Assembly (NCBI RefSeq): GCF_029968035.1
Contig: NZ_JASCIQ010000056.1
Span: 1-48,017 of the forward strand
Length of the DNA: 48,017 nt
Reading direction: 5' to 3'
From: Streptomyces cavernicola
GTDB taxonomy: Bacteria; Actinomycetota; Actinomycetes; Streptomycetales; Streptomycetaceae
Shown here: positions 15,140-23,434 of the stretch, piece after piece
Layout: every line of letters starts with the position of its first letter
How positions within the stretch are numbered: position 1 is the stretch's first letter
Position numbers and translations under genes: made by a program
The notes under the pieces: model-generated
What the model was told of the DNA's origin: nothing
The model's input: the letters and a program-made list of their open reading frames with translations, nothing else
The model's database searches: none

Positions 15140-15799
15140 TCAGGGTTCGATCAGGCCGACGCGGATGGCATAGCGGGTCAGCTCCAGACGGTCGCGCAGG
15201 CCGAGCTTGTGCAGCAGGTTGGCGCGGTGCCGCTGCACCGTCTTCACGCTGATGTAGAGCGTCTCGGCGATCTCCTTGGAGGAGTGGCCCTCGGCGATGA
15301 GCTTGAGCACCTCCTCCTCGCGAGCGGTGATGAGCTGCTCGGCCGTGTCCTCGCCCTGCCGGGCCCGGTCCAGATAGTTGCGGATCAGTGCGGTCACGGC
15401 ACCGGGATAGAGGAACGGTTCGTTGCGCATGGCGGCGTGACACGCGGCCACCAGGTCGCGGTCGGCGACCGACTTCAGGACGTAGCCGCAGGCGCCGGCC
15501 TTGAGAGCCTGGAAGAAGTACTGCTCGTTGTCGTACATGGTCAGCATCAGGATGCGCAGTCCGGGGCGCAGCGCGGACAGCTCGCGTGCCGCCTGCAGCC
15601 CTGTCATCCGGGGCATCGCGACGTCGAAAACGGCCAGGTCGATGTCGTGGGTACGAGCCAGTGCGACGGCCTCGGCACCGTCGCCGGCCTCGGCGACGAC
15701 CTCGAGGTCCGGTTCGCCGTCGAGGATGAGCCGGACGCCCCGACGCACCAGGGCGTGGTCGTCGGCCAGCAGAATCCGGATCGCGGGAGAGTCGGCCAT
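15140..15799 (-). CDS. NarL/LuxR-family response regulator
   Basis: A 219-residue two-domain regulator. The receiver holds the acidic pair in LADDHALVRRG (Asp13/Asp14), phospho-acceptor Asp59 in VFDVAMPRM and Lys109 in VLKS. A linker leads to a LuxR-type helix-turn-helix (about 155-215: LITAREEEVLKLIAEG, SSKEIAETLYISVKTVQRHR). It begins 2 bases after the histidine kinase stop on the same strand and is surely its partner. Targets are unknown; the downstream neighbours on the other strand (zinc-finger and Rv1733c-like genes) are candidates. Confidence 0.92.
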   Translation of the reverse strand: MADSPAIRILLADDHALVRRGVRLILDGEPDLEVVAEAGDGAEAVALARTHDIDLAVFDVAMPRMTGLQAARELSALRPGLRILMLTMYDNEQYFFQALKAGACGYVLKSVADRDLVAACHAAMRNEPFLYPGAVTALIRNYLDRARQGEDTAEQLITAREEEVLKLIAEGHSSKEIAETLYISVKTVQRHRANLLHKLGLRDRLELTRYAIRVGLIEP

Positions 15800-15801
15800 G
15801 G

Positions 15802-16773
15802 TCAGGCTCCCTGCTCGGCGGTCGGCAGGGACAGCGAGACCCGGGTGCCACCCGTCCGGCCCGAGCCGATGTCCAGCGTCGCTCCGGCGAGCAGCGCGCG
15901 TTCGCGCATGCCGCGGATCCCGGCGCCCTCACGGCCGATGCCGAGGCCACGGCCGTCGTCGTCGATGCGGAGGACGACGGCGCGCGGGGTGCGGCGCAGG
16001 GTCAGTTCGACATGCGCGGCGTCGGCGTGCCGGACGGCGTTCGTCAGGCCCTCCTGCGCGACGCGGTACAGCACCAGCTCCGTGTCCCGGTCCAGCTGCG
16101 GCAGGTCTCCGTCGAACCGCCCCACCACCTTCAGACCGGTGTGCCTGGCGAAGTCGGCGGTCAACGACGTCAGAGCGCTGACCAGACCGAGGTCCTCGAG
16201 CACCCCCGGCCGCAGCCGGCGGGCGAGGCGCCGGACCTCGTCCAGACTCTGCCGAGTGGTCTCCTGCGCCTGCTGGATCTCGGCGGTCAGATCGGCCCCG
16301 GCCTGGTCCGCGATCTGCTTCAGGCCGAGCAGCACCGCGGTCATGCTCTGGCCCACCTCGTCGTGCAGCTCCTGGGCGATGCGGCGGCGCTCGGACTCCT
16401 GGGCGGACAGGGCGCGGGCATTGCTCGTCGCGCGCTCCGTCTCCAGCCGCTCCAGCATGTCGTTGAACGTACGGATCAGGTGGGCGACCCCGCCGTGACC
16501 GGAGACCTCAAGCCGCTGTCCCGGGCGCAACAGGTCGACCGTGGTCATCAACCGCGTCAGCCGGTCCAGTGGCGCCAGCCCGATGCGCAGCAGCGCAGCA
16601 TTGGCGATCAGCATGACGCCCAGGCCCGCCACCAGGATGACGGCCTCGGTGATCAACACGGGCACCGACACCGTCACAGGCGCCCAGAGCAGCAGTGCGG
16701 TCGCCGCCCCGAGCACCAGGGCGTTGAGCCCGAAAATCCGCCAGAACAATGACACCTTGCTCGGAACCTCCAT
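15802..16773 (-). CDS. Membrane sensor histidine kinase (HisKA_3 type)
   Basis: A 323-residue sensor with two N-terminal helices (about 13-31 and 38-62) separated by only a few residues, a HAMP-like region (about 62-115), a HisKA_3 dimerisation domain with phospho-acceptor His137 in QELHDEVGQS, and a C-terminal ATPase with NAVRHA, DDDGRGLG and GIRGMRER. With almost no extracytoplasmic loop it probably senses a membrane or cytoplasmic signal. The ATG at 16773 lacks a good ribosome site; a GTG at residue 7 with GAGG upstream is an alternative start. Confidence 0.9.
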   Translation of the reverse strand: MEVPSKVSLFWRIFGLNALVLGAATALLLWAPVTVSVPVLITEAVILVAGLGVMLIANAALLRIGLAPLDRLTRLMTTVDLLRPGQRLEVSGHGGVAHLIRTFNDMLERLETERATSNARALSAQESERRRIAQELHDEVGQSMTAVLLGLKQIADQAGADLTAEIQQAQETTRQSLDEVRRLARRLRPGVLEDLGLVSALTSLTADFARHTGLKVVGRFDGDLPQLDRDTELVLYRVAQEGLTNAVRHADAAHVELTLRRTPRAVVLRIDDDGRGLGIGREGAGIRGMRERALLAGATLDIGSGRTGGTRVSLSLPTAEQGA

Positions 16774-17117
16774 CTACGCCGGGAACCACCATCATCCGCC
16801 AGCCGCCGACGGAACCTTCACAGCCCTGCTCGGCCGGAGCCCGAGGCACCGCACACGGACTCGCGCGAGAAGGCGGGGCCTCAGGCGGTACGGCCCCAGC
16901 CTGTCCCCGCGGGCCGCCGCAGTCGAGGGGCCGCCGACCCCATCCACCGCGCCGCGGAGCAGCGTCCGACACGTCCGCGTACACCATCGGCCCGGCCGGA
17001 AATGGGTGCCCGGACCTATGGCTTCCGCTCGGCCGCACGAGCAGCGTTGGGGACGTGAATCACCGGCCCTCGGGCCGAGGAGACCAGGCCACGGCCTGCT
17101 TCAGGAAAGAGCGTCAG
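16774..17117. other. Divergent intergenic region, no gene seen
   Basis: A 344-bp region between the kinase (minus) and the first zinc-finger gene (plus). It must hold both promoters. No RNA gene, clear -10/-35 pair or convincing operator was found. GGACCTATGGCTTCC at 17012-17026 is a weak partial palindrome. AGGAAAGA at 17103-17110 is the ribosome site of the following gene. Confidence 0.4.
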
Positions 17118-17447
17118 ATGCCTCTCGACACCACCCGCCCGGAATCCCGGCCGGAACGTCTCACCGCGTACGAGGCCCGCCAGCGGCTTCAGCAGGAGCG
17201 GGACTCCCGCCTCACCCAGCTGCAGGCGATCGAGGAGGCCGGCAGCTCGGCGGTGGCCGACAGCGTGCTGAGCGCGCAGACGACGTCCATCAGGGACGTG
17301 CTGAAGGAGATCGACGCGGCCTTCGACCGTCTGGAGCAGGGCACCTACGGGGACTGCCTGCGCTGTGCCAAGCCCATCCCGATCGAGCGGCTGGAGATCC
17401 TGCCGTACGTCCGTGCCTGCGTCGGCTGCCAGCAGTGCATGACCTGA
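17118..17447 (+). CDS. DksA/TraR-type C4 zinc-finger protein, copy 1
   Basis: A 109-residue protein with a predicted coiled coil (about 15-75, rich in Glu, Arg and Gln) followed by a C4 zinc finger, CLRC (about 81-84) and CVGC (about 102-105). EQGTYGDCLRCAKPI is the typical DksA/TraR finger entry. DksA-like proteins enter the RNA polymerase secondary channel and tune promoters in stress; an Asp pair at the coiled-coil tip, needed in E. coli DksA, is not obvious. AGGAAAGA precedes the ATG. Another member follows 82 bases downstream. Confidence 0.88.
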   Translation: MPLDTTRPESRPERLTAYEARQRLQQERDSRLTQLQAIEEAGSSAVADSVLSAQTTSIRDVLKEIDAAFDRLEQGTYGDCLRCAKPIPIERLEILPYVRACVGCQQCMT

Positions 17448-17529
17448 CGTCGAACGCACCACCCTGTCCTGGCCGTCCGGACGAAGTGTGTTCCCGGAAG
17501 TCCCCGTGCTCTTTTGCGGAGAGTGAGTC

Positions 17530-17895
17530 ATGAGCCATCAGATCGTCGGCGACGCCGGGCTGTCCGCCGAGAACCTCGGCGCGCTGCGCGCGAGCCTGCG
17601 GGAGCAACGGCAGTTCCGCCTTGAGCAGCTCCGGCGGTTCTCGGAGCCTGCCACCGACCGGGCGGTACGGGTGCGGCAGCAGCGGTCGGCGTCCCAACGG
17701 GAGGTGCACATCAAGCTGACCGCGTCCGCGCGCATGGTCCTGGCCGATGTGGAAGCGGCCCTGGAGCGGATGGACCAAGGCACGTACGGAACCTGCCACC
17801 GGTGCGAGCGGCCCATCGCGGTGGAGCGACTGCAGGTGGTGCCGCAGGCCCGCTTCTGCGGACCCTGCCACCAGGTCAGGGGCGCCGACCGGTGA
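17530..17895 (+). CDS. DksA/TraR-type C4 zinc-finger protein, copy 2
   Basis: A 121-residue paralogue of the previous gene, with an Arg/Gln-rich helical N-terminal two thirds and the zinc finger CHRC ... CGPC (starting about residue 90) introduced by DQGTYGTCHRCERPI. GGAG lies 8 bases before the ATG. Its stop overlaps the GTG of the MreB-like gene (GTGA), so the two are translationally coupled, an unusual link between a polymerase-binding protein and an actin homologue. Confidence 0.87.
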   Translation: MSHQIVGDAGLSAENLGALRASLREQRQFRLEQLRRFSEPATDRAVRVRQQRSASQREVHIKLTASARMVLADVEAALERMDQGTYGTCHRCERPIAVERLQVVPQARFCGPCHQVRGADR

Positions 17896-18692
17896 CCCTC
17901 CACGATGTTCGCCTCCAGCCCGGCCGACGCCACAGCGCGTGGCCGGGCGGCCGGCCACGGCCCGGGTTCGCCCTCGACCTCGGCAGCGCGCGCACGCGCG
18001 CGTGGGCGCCGGGCCGCGGCGTCATCTTCGACGTGCCGACCGTGACCTTCCCCGGCGCCGGAGCGATCCACCCCATCCAGCGCGGCACCGTCGTCGACCC
18101 CGAAGGGACGTCCCGGATGATCGACCGCCTGCTGGGCCGCCACCTGCCGCGCTTCAGACGGCCCGTCATCGTCCTCACCACGCCGGTCCTGGGCGGCCCG
18201 AACCACCGCAGCGCACTGCGCACGGCGATGGAGGTGCTGCGCCCGCGCGGCGTCCTGACCGTCCCCGGTCCCAAGGCCGTCGCCATCGCCGCCCGCGGCG
18301 ACACCACAGGGCCCCTGCTCGTCGTGGACATCGGCGCCCACCTCACCGAAGTGGCGCTGCTGATCGACGGCGCGGTGGCCGACGCCTACCACACCGCGCT
18401 GGGCACCATCGACCTCGACGGTTCGACCACCGAGCGCGACCTCGGCCGGTCGGTCGCGTCGATGGTGACCGACATGCTGCGGCGCGACCGGACCGGGCAG
18501 ACCCTCAACGCACTGCAGCAAGGGGTCCTGCTCGCCGGCGGCGGCGCGCTGCGCCCCGCCTGCGTCTACGACATCGCGAGCCGCCTTGACACCGACGTCC
18601 GCCCGGTCGCCGCACCCCACACCGCCGCCCTGCGCGGAGCCGCACGCCTGCTCCAGTCGGCCACCGGTCGCCGCGGCGCCACAGTGCCATGA
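17892..18692 (+). CDS. Short MreB/actin-like ATPase-fold protein
   Basis: A 266-residue protein of the MreB/FtsA/Hsp70 actin superfamily, about 70-80 residues shorter than true MreB. The GTG at 17892 overlaps the upstream stop. Visible motifs are phosphate-1 FALDLGSARTRAW (about 26-38), phosphate-2 VVDIGAHLTEVALL (about 143-156) and adenosine VLLAGGGALRP (about 213-223). The segment HPIQRGTVVDPEGTSRMIDRLL aligns with the IKP-x-G-x-I-x-D region of MreB. The shortening falls in the second half. It is not next to mreC/mreD, so a role in cell-shape machinery is doubtful; a stress or sporulation-linked filament or regulator is possible. Confidence 0.75.
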   Translation: MTLHDVRLQPGRRHSAWPGGRPRPGFALDLGSARTRAWAPGRGVIFDVPTVTFPGAGAIHPIQRGTVVDPEGTSRMIDRLLGRHLPRFRRPVIVLTTPVLGGPNHRSALRTAMEVLRPRGVLTVPGPKAVAIAARGDTTGPLLVVDIGAHLTEVALLIDGAVADAYHTALGTIDLDGSTTERDLGRSVASMVTDMLRRDRTGQTLNALQQGVLLAGGGALRPACVYDIASRLDTDVRPVAAPHTAALRGAARLLQSATGRRGATVP

Positions 18693-19273
18693 CACGCCTC
18701 TGGAACTTCTCCCGCCGCCCGCCCAGCCCCCTGCGACGCCGCTCGGACCGGATCCAGGCGCGGGTCGGCCGAGCCCTGTCGGTGGCCGTACTGACCCTGG
18801 CCCCGCTGTCGGCGGCACTGGTCGGCGGGACCGTCCACGACTCCCTGCGGAAGACCGCCGAGGAGCAGACGCGTACCGGACATCGCACGACGGCCGTCCT
18901 CCTCCGGGACGCTCCACGGCACCTCGAACCCGGATCGGAAGAGGCCCAGCACGTCCGCTACCCGGTGAAGGTTCGGTTTGTCGCGCCCGACGGCACGCCG
19001 AGCACAGGCACGGCACACGCACATCCGGGCGCGGTCGCCGACAGCACGGTCCAGGTGTGGAGCGACGCGACCGGCACGATCACCGAACCGCCGCTCGACT
19101 CGGGGGAGATCCGCCTGCGCGCGGTGAGTTGGGCCGCCGGCGCCGGGGGAGCGGTGGTGCTGTCCGGCGTCGTGATCCACACCGTGTTCGGCCGCTTCCT
19201 TGACCGGCACCGCATGCAGGAGTGGGAACGCGCATGGTCCGCCGTCGCCCCCGGTTGGACACCGCCCACGTGA
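18689..19273 (+). CDS. Rv1733c-family membrane protein
   Basis: A 194-residue protein with an Arg-rich cytoplasmic N-terminus (PLRRRSDRIQARVGRA), a first helix at about 30-48, an extracytoplasmic domain of about 85 residues (VHDSL, VRYPVKVRFVAPDGTPSTGTAHAHPG, VQVWSDATGTITEPPL) and a second helix at about 148-165. This layout and the motifs match Rv1733c of M. tuberculosis, a member of the DosR dormancy regulon whose function is unknown. Its ATG overlaps the stop of the MreB-like gene (ATGA), so all four genes from 17118 are likely one transcript. Confidence 0.82.
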   Translation: MTRLWNFSRRPPSPLRRRSDRIQARVGRALSVAVLTLAPLSAALVGGTVHDSLRKTAEEQTRTGHRTTAVLLRDAPRHLEPGSEEAQHVRYPVKVRFVAPDGTPSTGTAHAHPGAVADSTVQVWSDATGTITEPPLDSGEIRLRAVSWAAGAGGAVVLSGVVIHTVFGRFLDRHRMQEWERAWSAVAPGWTPPT

Positions 19274-19399
19274 GGGCACAGGTCTGACCCCACGGTGATC
19301 CGGGTCGTCCCTGGGCGCGTGGACGCAACCGGCTGAACCCTCAACTGCCCTTTGTTCTCACGGTGTTGGAGGGATGCGCCGTGAGACATAAGACGTCTG

Positions 19400-19411
19400 G
19401 GGTCTAGACCT
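19400..19411. promoter_or_regulatory. DasR-responsive element (dre)-like palindrome
   Basis: GGGTCTAGACCT contains the perfect 10-bp palindrome GGTCTAGACC (19401-19410). The DasR consensus in Streptomyces has the core TGGTCTAGACCA; this site matches 10 of 12, missing only the outer two bases. It lies 145 bases before the beta-galactosidase start. Confidence 0.6.
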
Positions 19412-19555
19412 CTGTTCCGGTGGTCCCTACGCTGGCCAACACCCCCTAGCCCGTCCCGGATGCGGCATGGGGCAGGCCCCGACCCATGCCCCGGTACAGC
19501 CGCACGCCCCCGCAGAGACGCTCCTTGACCGCGTGTCATCGAAAGGCATCCGCCC

Positions 19556-22500
19556 ATGAACCCGTCATCCCGGCCCCGCGGCCCCCGAGGTCGCCGTTCA
19601 TCCCGGACCGCCACCGTCCTCGCCGCGCACCGGACGGCCGCCGCCCTCGCACTGGCCCTGGGGCTCACGGCCCTCCCGCACGGCGCCCCCGTGGCCGCCG
19701 GCCCGTCGTCGCCCGTCGAGCAGGCCGCGAGCACCGCGGCCGACCCGGTCGCCTTCCCGGGCAACGACGGCAAACCGCACCGGGTGACCTGGGACCACAA
19801 GTCCCTCAAGATCGACGGCGAGCGACTGGCCGTCTGGTCCGGCGAGTTCCACTACTGGCGGCTGCCGAGCCCGCACCAATGGCGGGACGTCCTGCAGAAG
19901 TTGAAGGCCTCGGGCTTCAACGCCGTGTCGCTGTACTTCTTCTGGGGCTACCACTCCAGCAAGCCCGGCAGCTATGACTTCGAAGGCATCCGCGACATCG
20001 ACCGGCTCCTCACCATGGCCGAGGAGGAAGGCCTGTACGTCATCGCCCGCCCCGGCCCGTACATCAACGCCGAGGCGAGCATGGGCGGCCTGCCCGCCTA
20101 CATGACCAACCACGGCGGTGAGGAACGCACCGCGGATCCGCAGAACCTCGCGGCCGACCTGGAGTGGCTGAAGGCGGTCAACCGCATCATCGGCAGACAC
20201 CAGATCACCGACGGCGGCGGCAGTGTCATCGCGTACCAGGTCGAGAACGAGCAGATCGACAACGCGCCCAAGCACATCGAGTACATCGAGAAACTCCAGA
20301 GCGCCGTCGAGGAGCACGGCATCGACGTACCGCTCTTCCACAACGACTGGGGCGACGGCCACGGCTGGAACGTGCCCGGCGGGCCCGGCGGCTCCAAGCT
20401 CGACCTCTACGCCTTCGACACCTACCCGCTGGGTTTCGACTGCGCGGGCTCCCGCGGCGGGTTGAAGGACTTCGAGTCCCGCATCCGGAGCTATTCGCCG
20501 AAGACGCCCGTCTTCATCGCGGAGGGACAGGGCGGGGCGTTCACCGCGTGGGGCCGGGACTTCCAGACGTCCGAGTGCGCGAAGTTCGCCGACGAGGCGT
20601 TCACCCGCCAGTTCGCGGTGAACAACCTCGCCAACGGCGTGACGATGTTCAACTCCTATATGGAGTACGGCGGCACGAACTGGGGCTGGACCGGCGACCC
20701 CGGCTCCGGCTTCACCTCGTACGACTACGGTGCGCCGATCTCCGAGGACCGGCGGATGCGTCCCAAGCTCGCCGTGCACAAGGAGTTCGGCTACCTGCAG
20801 AACGCGGTGAAACCCCTCGCGTCGGCGCAGAACGTCACCGCGCCGGAGACCACGGCCACGGGCGGCGGCCCGGTCAAGGCGCAACAGCGGCTGTCCACGG
20901 AGAACGCGCAGGAGACCTCCGTCTCCGGCAACGGCATGCGGCTGATCACGCTGCGGCACCCGGACTCCAACGACACCTCGACCAGCGAGGTGAGCTTCCC
21001 GCTCGACCTGGCCGCACCGCCCGCGCCGGCCGGGGCGACCGCTGATGAGGGAGGCTCCCGCGTCGAGCCGTCGGCTGTCGGCTATCCGCGCGTCCCGCAG
21101 AAGCAGGGCACCTCGATCCGCGTGGCCGGGCGGGACGCCAAGTCACTCGTCGCCGACTACGCCTTCGGCCCGCACCGTCTCGTCTACTCCACTTCGCAGC
21201 TGCTGACCCACCTGGACGCAGGCGGCGACCTCCTCGTCCTCGACGGCGCCGCCGGTGAGGACGGCGAGACGGTACTGCGCTACGCGACCGAGCCGAAGGT
21301 CACCACAGCCGACGGCGCCCCGGTCGACGTCGCCTGGGACGAAGAACGCAAGGACCTGCGGCTCAACTACGCGCACGACGGCACCCGTACGCTCAAGATC
21401 GAGGGCGACGGCAAGGAGCTGACCGTCCTGATCACGGACCGCTCCTCGGTGGCCACCACCTGGCAGCTGGACTCCAGCTCCGGCCAAGTCCTCGTGTCCG
21501 GGCCGGAGTTGGCGCGTACCGCCCGTGTCGAGGGCGGGCGGCTCGACCTCACCGGAGACACCCGGAAGCCCACGGAGCTGCGTGTGTTCGCCCCGAAGCA
21601 GGTCGACACCCTGACCTGGAACGGCGGCCAGGTCGACGCCACCCGCGACAAGGCGGGCGCGCTCGTCGCCACCCTGCCCGGGGCCCGGGACGTGTCGCTG
21701 CCCGGCCTGGAGGACTGGCGCTCCCACGACTCCGACCCCGAACGGCTCGCGGACTACGACGACTCGGCCTGGACCGAGGCCGACAAGACCAGCGCCGACA
21801 ACCCGCAGCACGGACCCGGCGAGGTCCAGGGCGTCGTACTCGACACCGACGAGTACGGCTTCCACGAGGGCGACACCTGGTACCGGGGCCGCTACACACC
21901 CGACGCGGCGAGCGAGAGCGTCACGGTCCACGCGAAGACCGGCACCGCAGGCCATGCCATGGTCTGGCTGAACGGCCACTACCTGGGCCGGCAGGGCGAC
22001 GGCACCGCCGTCCACGCCGTGCCGGACGGCATCGCCGAAGCGGGCGAGCCCGCCGTCCTGTCCGTCCTCGTCCGCAACATGGGCCACTACGAGGACTGGT
22101 CGTCCGACGGCCGTTCCAAGACCGGCCGCGGGCTCGCCGACGTGGACATCCCCGGCTCGGGCAAGGTGAGTTGGCGCATCCAGGGCGCGGCGGGCGGACC
22201 CGTCCCGGTCGACACCGCCCGTGGCATCTACAACAACGGCGGCCTGTACGGAGAGCGCCGGGGCTGGCACCTGCCCGGCGCACCGGACTCCTCCTGGAAC
22301 AGCACCCGTTCGTTCAAGAGCGAGCGGGCCGGGGTCCGCTTCTACCGCACCACGGCGCAGCTGAACCTGCCGGAGGGGCAGGACACCGCGATCGGCCTGC
22401 GGATCGGCGACGACAGTGCGCGCCGGGACCCGTACCGCGTGCAGATCTTCGTGAACGGCTGGAACACCGGCCAGTACGTCAACAACGTGGGACCACAGAA

Positions 22501-22687
22501 GGAGTTCGTCATCCCGTCGGGCTTCCTCGACAAGAACGGGGAGAACACCGTCACGCTCGCGGTCAGCGCCGAGGAGAAGGGTGTGGGCCCCGACTCGGTC
22601 GAGCTGGTGAACCGGGGCACGGTACTCGGCGGCGTACCCGACCAGCAGAACGATGCACCGGAGTACGGGGACCTCCGTCGCCGCTGA
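19556..22687 (+). CDS. Secreted GH35 beta-galactosidase
   Basis: A 1043-residue exported glycoside hydrolase. The ATG follows GAAAGG. Residues 1-49 form a leader with RGRRSSRT and a hydrophobic stretch ending APVAAG. The GH35 barrel covers about 75-420: WSGEFHYWRLP, GFNAVSLYFFWGYH, ARPGPYINAEASMGGLP, acid/base Glu232 in QVENEQ and nucleophile Glu321 in FIAEGQGG, then YGGTNWGW. Beta-sandwich and jelly-roll domains follow, including HAMVWLNGHYLGRQGDG and RVQIFVNGWNTGQYVNN typical of galactose-binding folds. It releases terminal beta-galactose from glycans or arabinogalactan. It is a single-gene unit with a dre-like site, suggesting control by amino-sugar status through DasR. Confidence 0.92.
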   Translation: MNPSSRPRGPRGRRSSRTATVLAAHRTAAALALALGLTALPHGAPVAAGPSSPVEQAASTAADPVAFPGNDGKPHRVTWDHKSLKIDGERLAVWSGEFHYWRLPSPHQWRDVLQKLKASGFNAVSLYFFWGYHSSKPGSYDFEGIRDIDRLLTMAEEEGLYVIARPGPYINAEASMGGLPAYMTNHGGEERTADPQNLAADLEWLKAVNRIIGRHQITDGGGSVIAYQVENEQIDNAPKHIEYIEKLQSAVEEHGIDVPLFHNDWGDGHGWNVPGGPGGSKLDLYAFDTYPLGFDCAGSRGGLKDFESRIRSYSPKTPVFIAEGQGGAFTAWGRDFQTSECAKFADEAFTRQFAVNNLANGVTMFNSYMEYGGTNWGWTGDPGSGFTSYDYGAPISEDRRMRPKLAVHKEFGYLQNAVKPLASAQNVTAPETTATGGGPVKAQQRLSTENAQETSVSGNGMRLITLRHPDSNDTSTSEVSFPLDLAAPPAPAGATADEGGSRVEPSAVGYPRVPQKQGTSIRVAGRDAKSLVADYAFGPHRLVYSTSQLLTHLDAGGDLLVLDGAAGEDGETVLRYATEPKVTTADGAPVDVAWDEERKDLRLNYAHDGTRTLKIEGDGKELTVLITDRSSVATTWQLDSSSGQVLVSGPELARTARVEGGRLDLTGDTRKPTELRVFAPKQVDTLTWNGGQVDATRDKAGALVATLPGARDVSLPGLEDWRSHDSDPERLADYDDSAWTEADKTSADNPQHGPGEVQGVVLDTDEYGFHEGDTWYRGRYTPDAASESVTVHAKTGTAGHAMVWLNGHYLGRQGDGTAVHAVPDGIAEAGEPAVLSVLVRNMGHYEDWSSDGRSKTGRGLADVDIPGSGKVSWRIQGAAGGPVPVDTARGIYNNGGLYGERRGWHLPGAPDSSWNSTRSFKSERAGVRFYRTTAQLNLPEGQDTAIGLRIGDDSARRDPYRVQIFVNGWNTGQYVNNVGPQKEFVIPSGFLDKNGENTVTLAVSAEEKGVGPDSVELVNRGTVLGGVPDQQNDAPEYGDLRRR

Positions 22688-22721
22688 GGGCGGCGACGGG
22701 CCGAGCGCGTGGCTCTCCTTG

Positions 22722-22760
22722 CGAACCGGTGGGCAGACAGGCCGCCTGCCCACCGGTTCG
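22722..22760. terminator. Terminator between the convergent GH35 and lutC genes
   Basis: CGAACCGGTGGGCAG (22722-22736) and CTGCCCACCGGTTCG (22746-22760) form a perfect 15-bp stem with a 9-base loop. It serves both convergent units. Confidence 0.8.
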
Positions 22761-22792
22761 GGCCACCGGCGTCCAGGCGCGCCGGTGCGCTC

Positions 22793-23434
22793 TCAGACGT
22801 CTGTCCGGATCACCACGTCCAGGGTGCGTGGCCCGTGTACTCCCTCCACGCGCTCCAGTTCGATGTCGGACGTGGCCGACGGACCGCTGATGAGGGTCGT
22901 CGGGCGTTCCGGTACGAGGCGGGCGAGCGCCTCGGGGACGCCTACCTCGACGGTCGACAGGTCGACCACGCAGACGTGCAGGTCGGGTACGAGGGACAGG
23001 GCGCGCCGCCCCTGGTCGGGAGAGCCGTCCAGGAAGAGGGTGCCGGTCTCGGCGCAGGTCACCGCGGAGGCCGTCACCACACCGTCCAGGTCGTTCAGCC
23101 GCGGGGCCGGTACGTCCGGGGAGTCCTCCCGCACGGTGCCGTCGAACCCGGCCAGCCAGGAGCGGTCGAGGCCGGCCGGCACGCCCACCGTGCGGGCGCC
23201 GCGTGCTGCCAGGACCCGCGCGATCGTGCTGGCCGTGGTGGCCGCCGTACAGGGGTGCACCACGGCCTTGTAGTCGACGAGCCGGTCGACCAGCAGGTCG
23301 AGACGCTCCTCGGCGGGCAGCGTCCGGCCGGTGCGGTAGGCGCGTTCGACCTGCTCGTCAGGTTTCGGGGCGAGGGCCAGGGCGTCGCGGATCCGTCCGA
23401 GCACCGTCTCGCGTGCGCCGGTCTTGTCGGTCAT
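22793..23434 (-). CDS. lutC: Lactate utilisation protein LutC (LUD domain)
   Basis: A 213-residue LUD-domain protein, the small subunit of the LutABC L-lactate oxidising complex. The fold is shown by VVTASAVTCAETGTLFLDGSPDQGRRALSLVPDLHV in the middle and ISGPSATSDIELERVEGVHGPRTLDVVI at the end (both given only in part as landmarks: ETGTL, GPSATSDIE, GVHGPR). The ATG overlaps the lutB stop. It is the last gene of the minus-strand lutABC operon. Confidence 0.92.
   Translation of the reverse strand: MTDKTGARETVLGRIRDALALAPKPDEQVERAYRTGRTLPAEERLDLLVDRLVDYKAVVHPCTAATTASTIARVLAARGARTVGVPAGLDRSWLAGFDGTVREDSPDVPAPRLNDLDGVVTASAVTCAETGTLFLDGSPDQGRRALSLVPDLHVCVVDLSTVEVGVPEALARLVPERPTTLISGPSATSDIELERVEGVHGPRTLDVVIRTDV

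Noticed and set aside
17012..17026. GGACCTATGGCTTCC as a possible DosR/OsdR-type box before the DksA-like genes
   Set aside because: Symmetry is poor and the match to the GGGACY ... GTCCC form is partial; not enough to call an operator.
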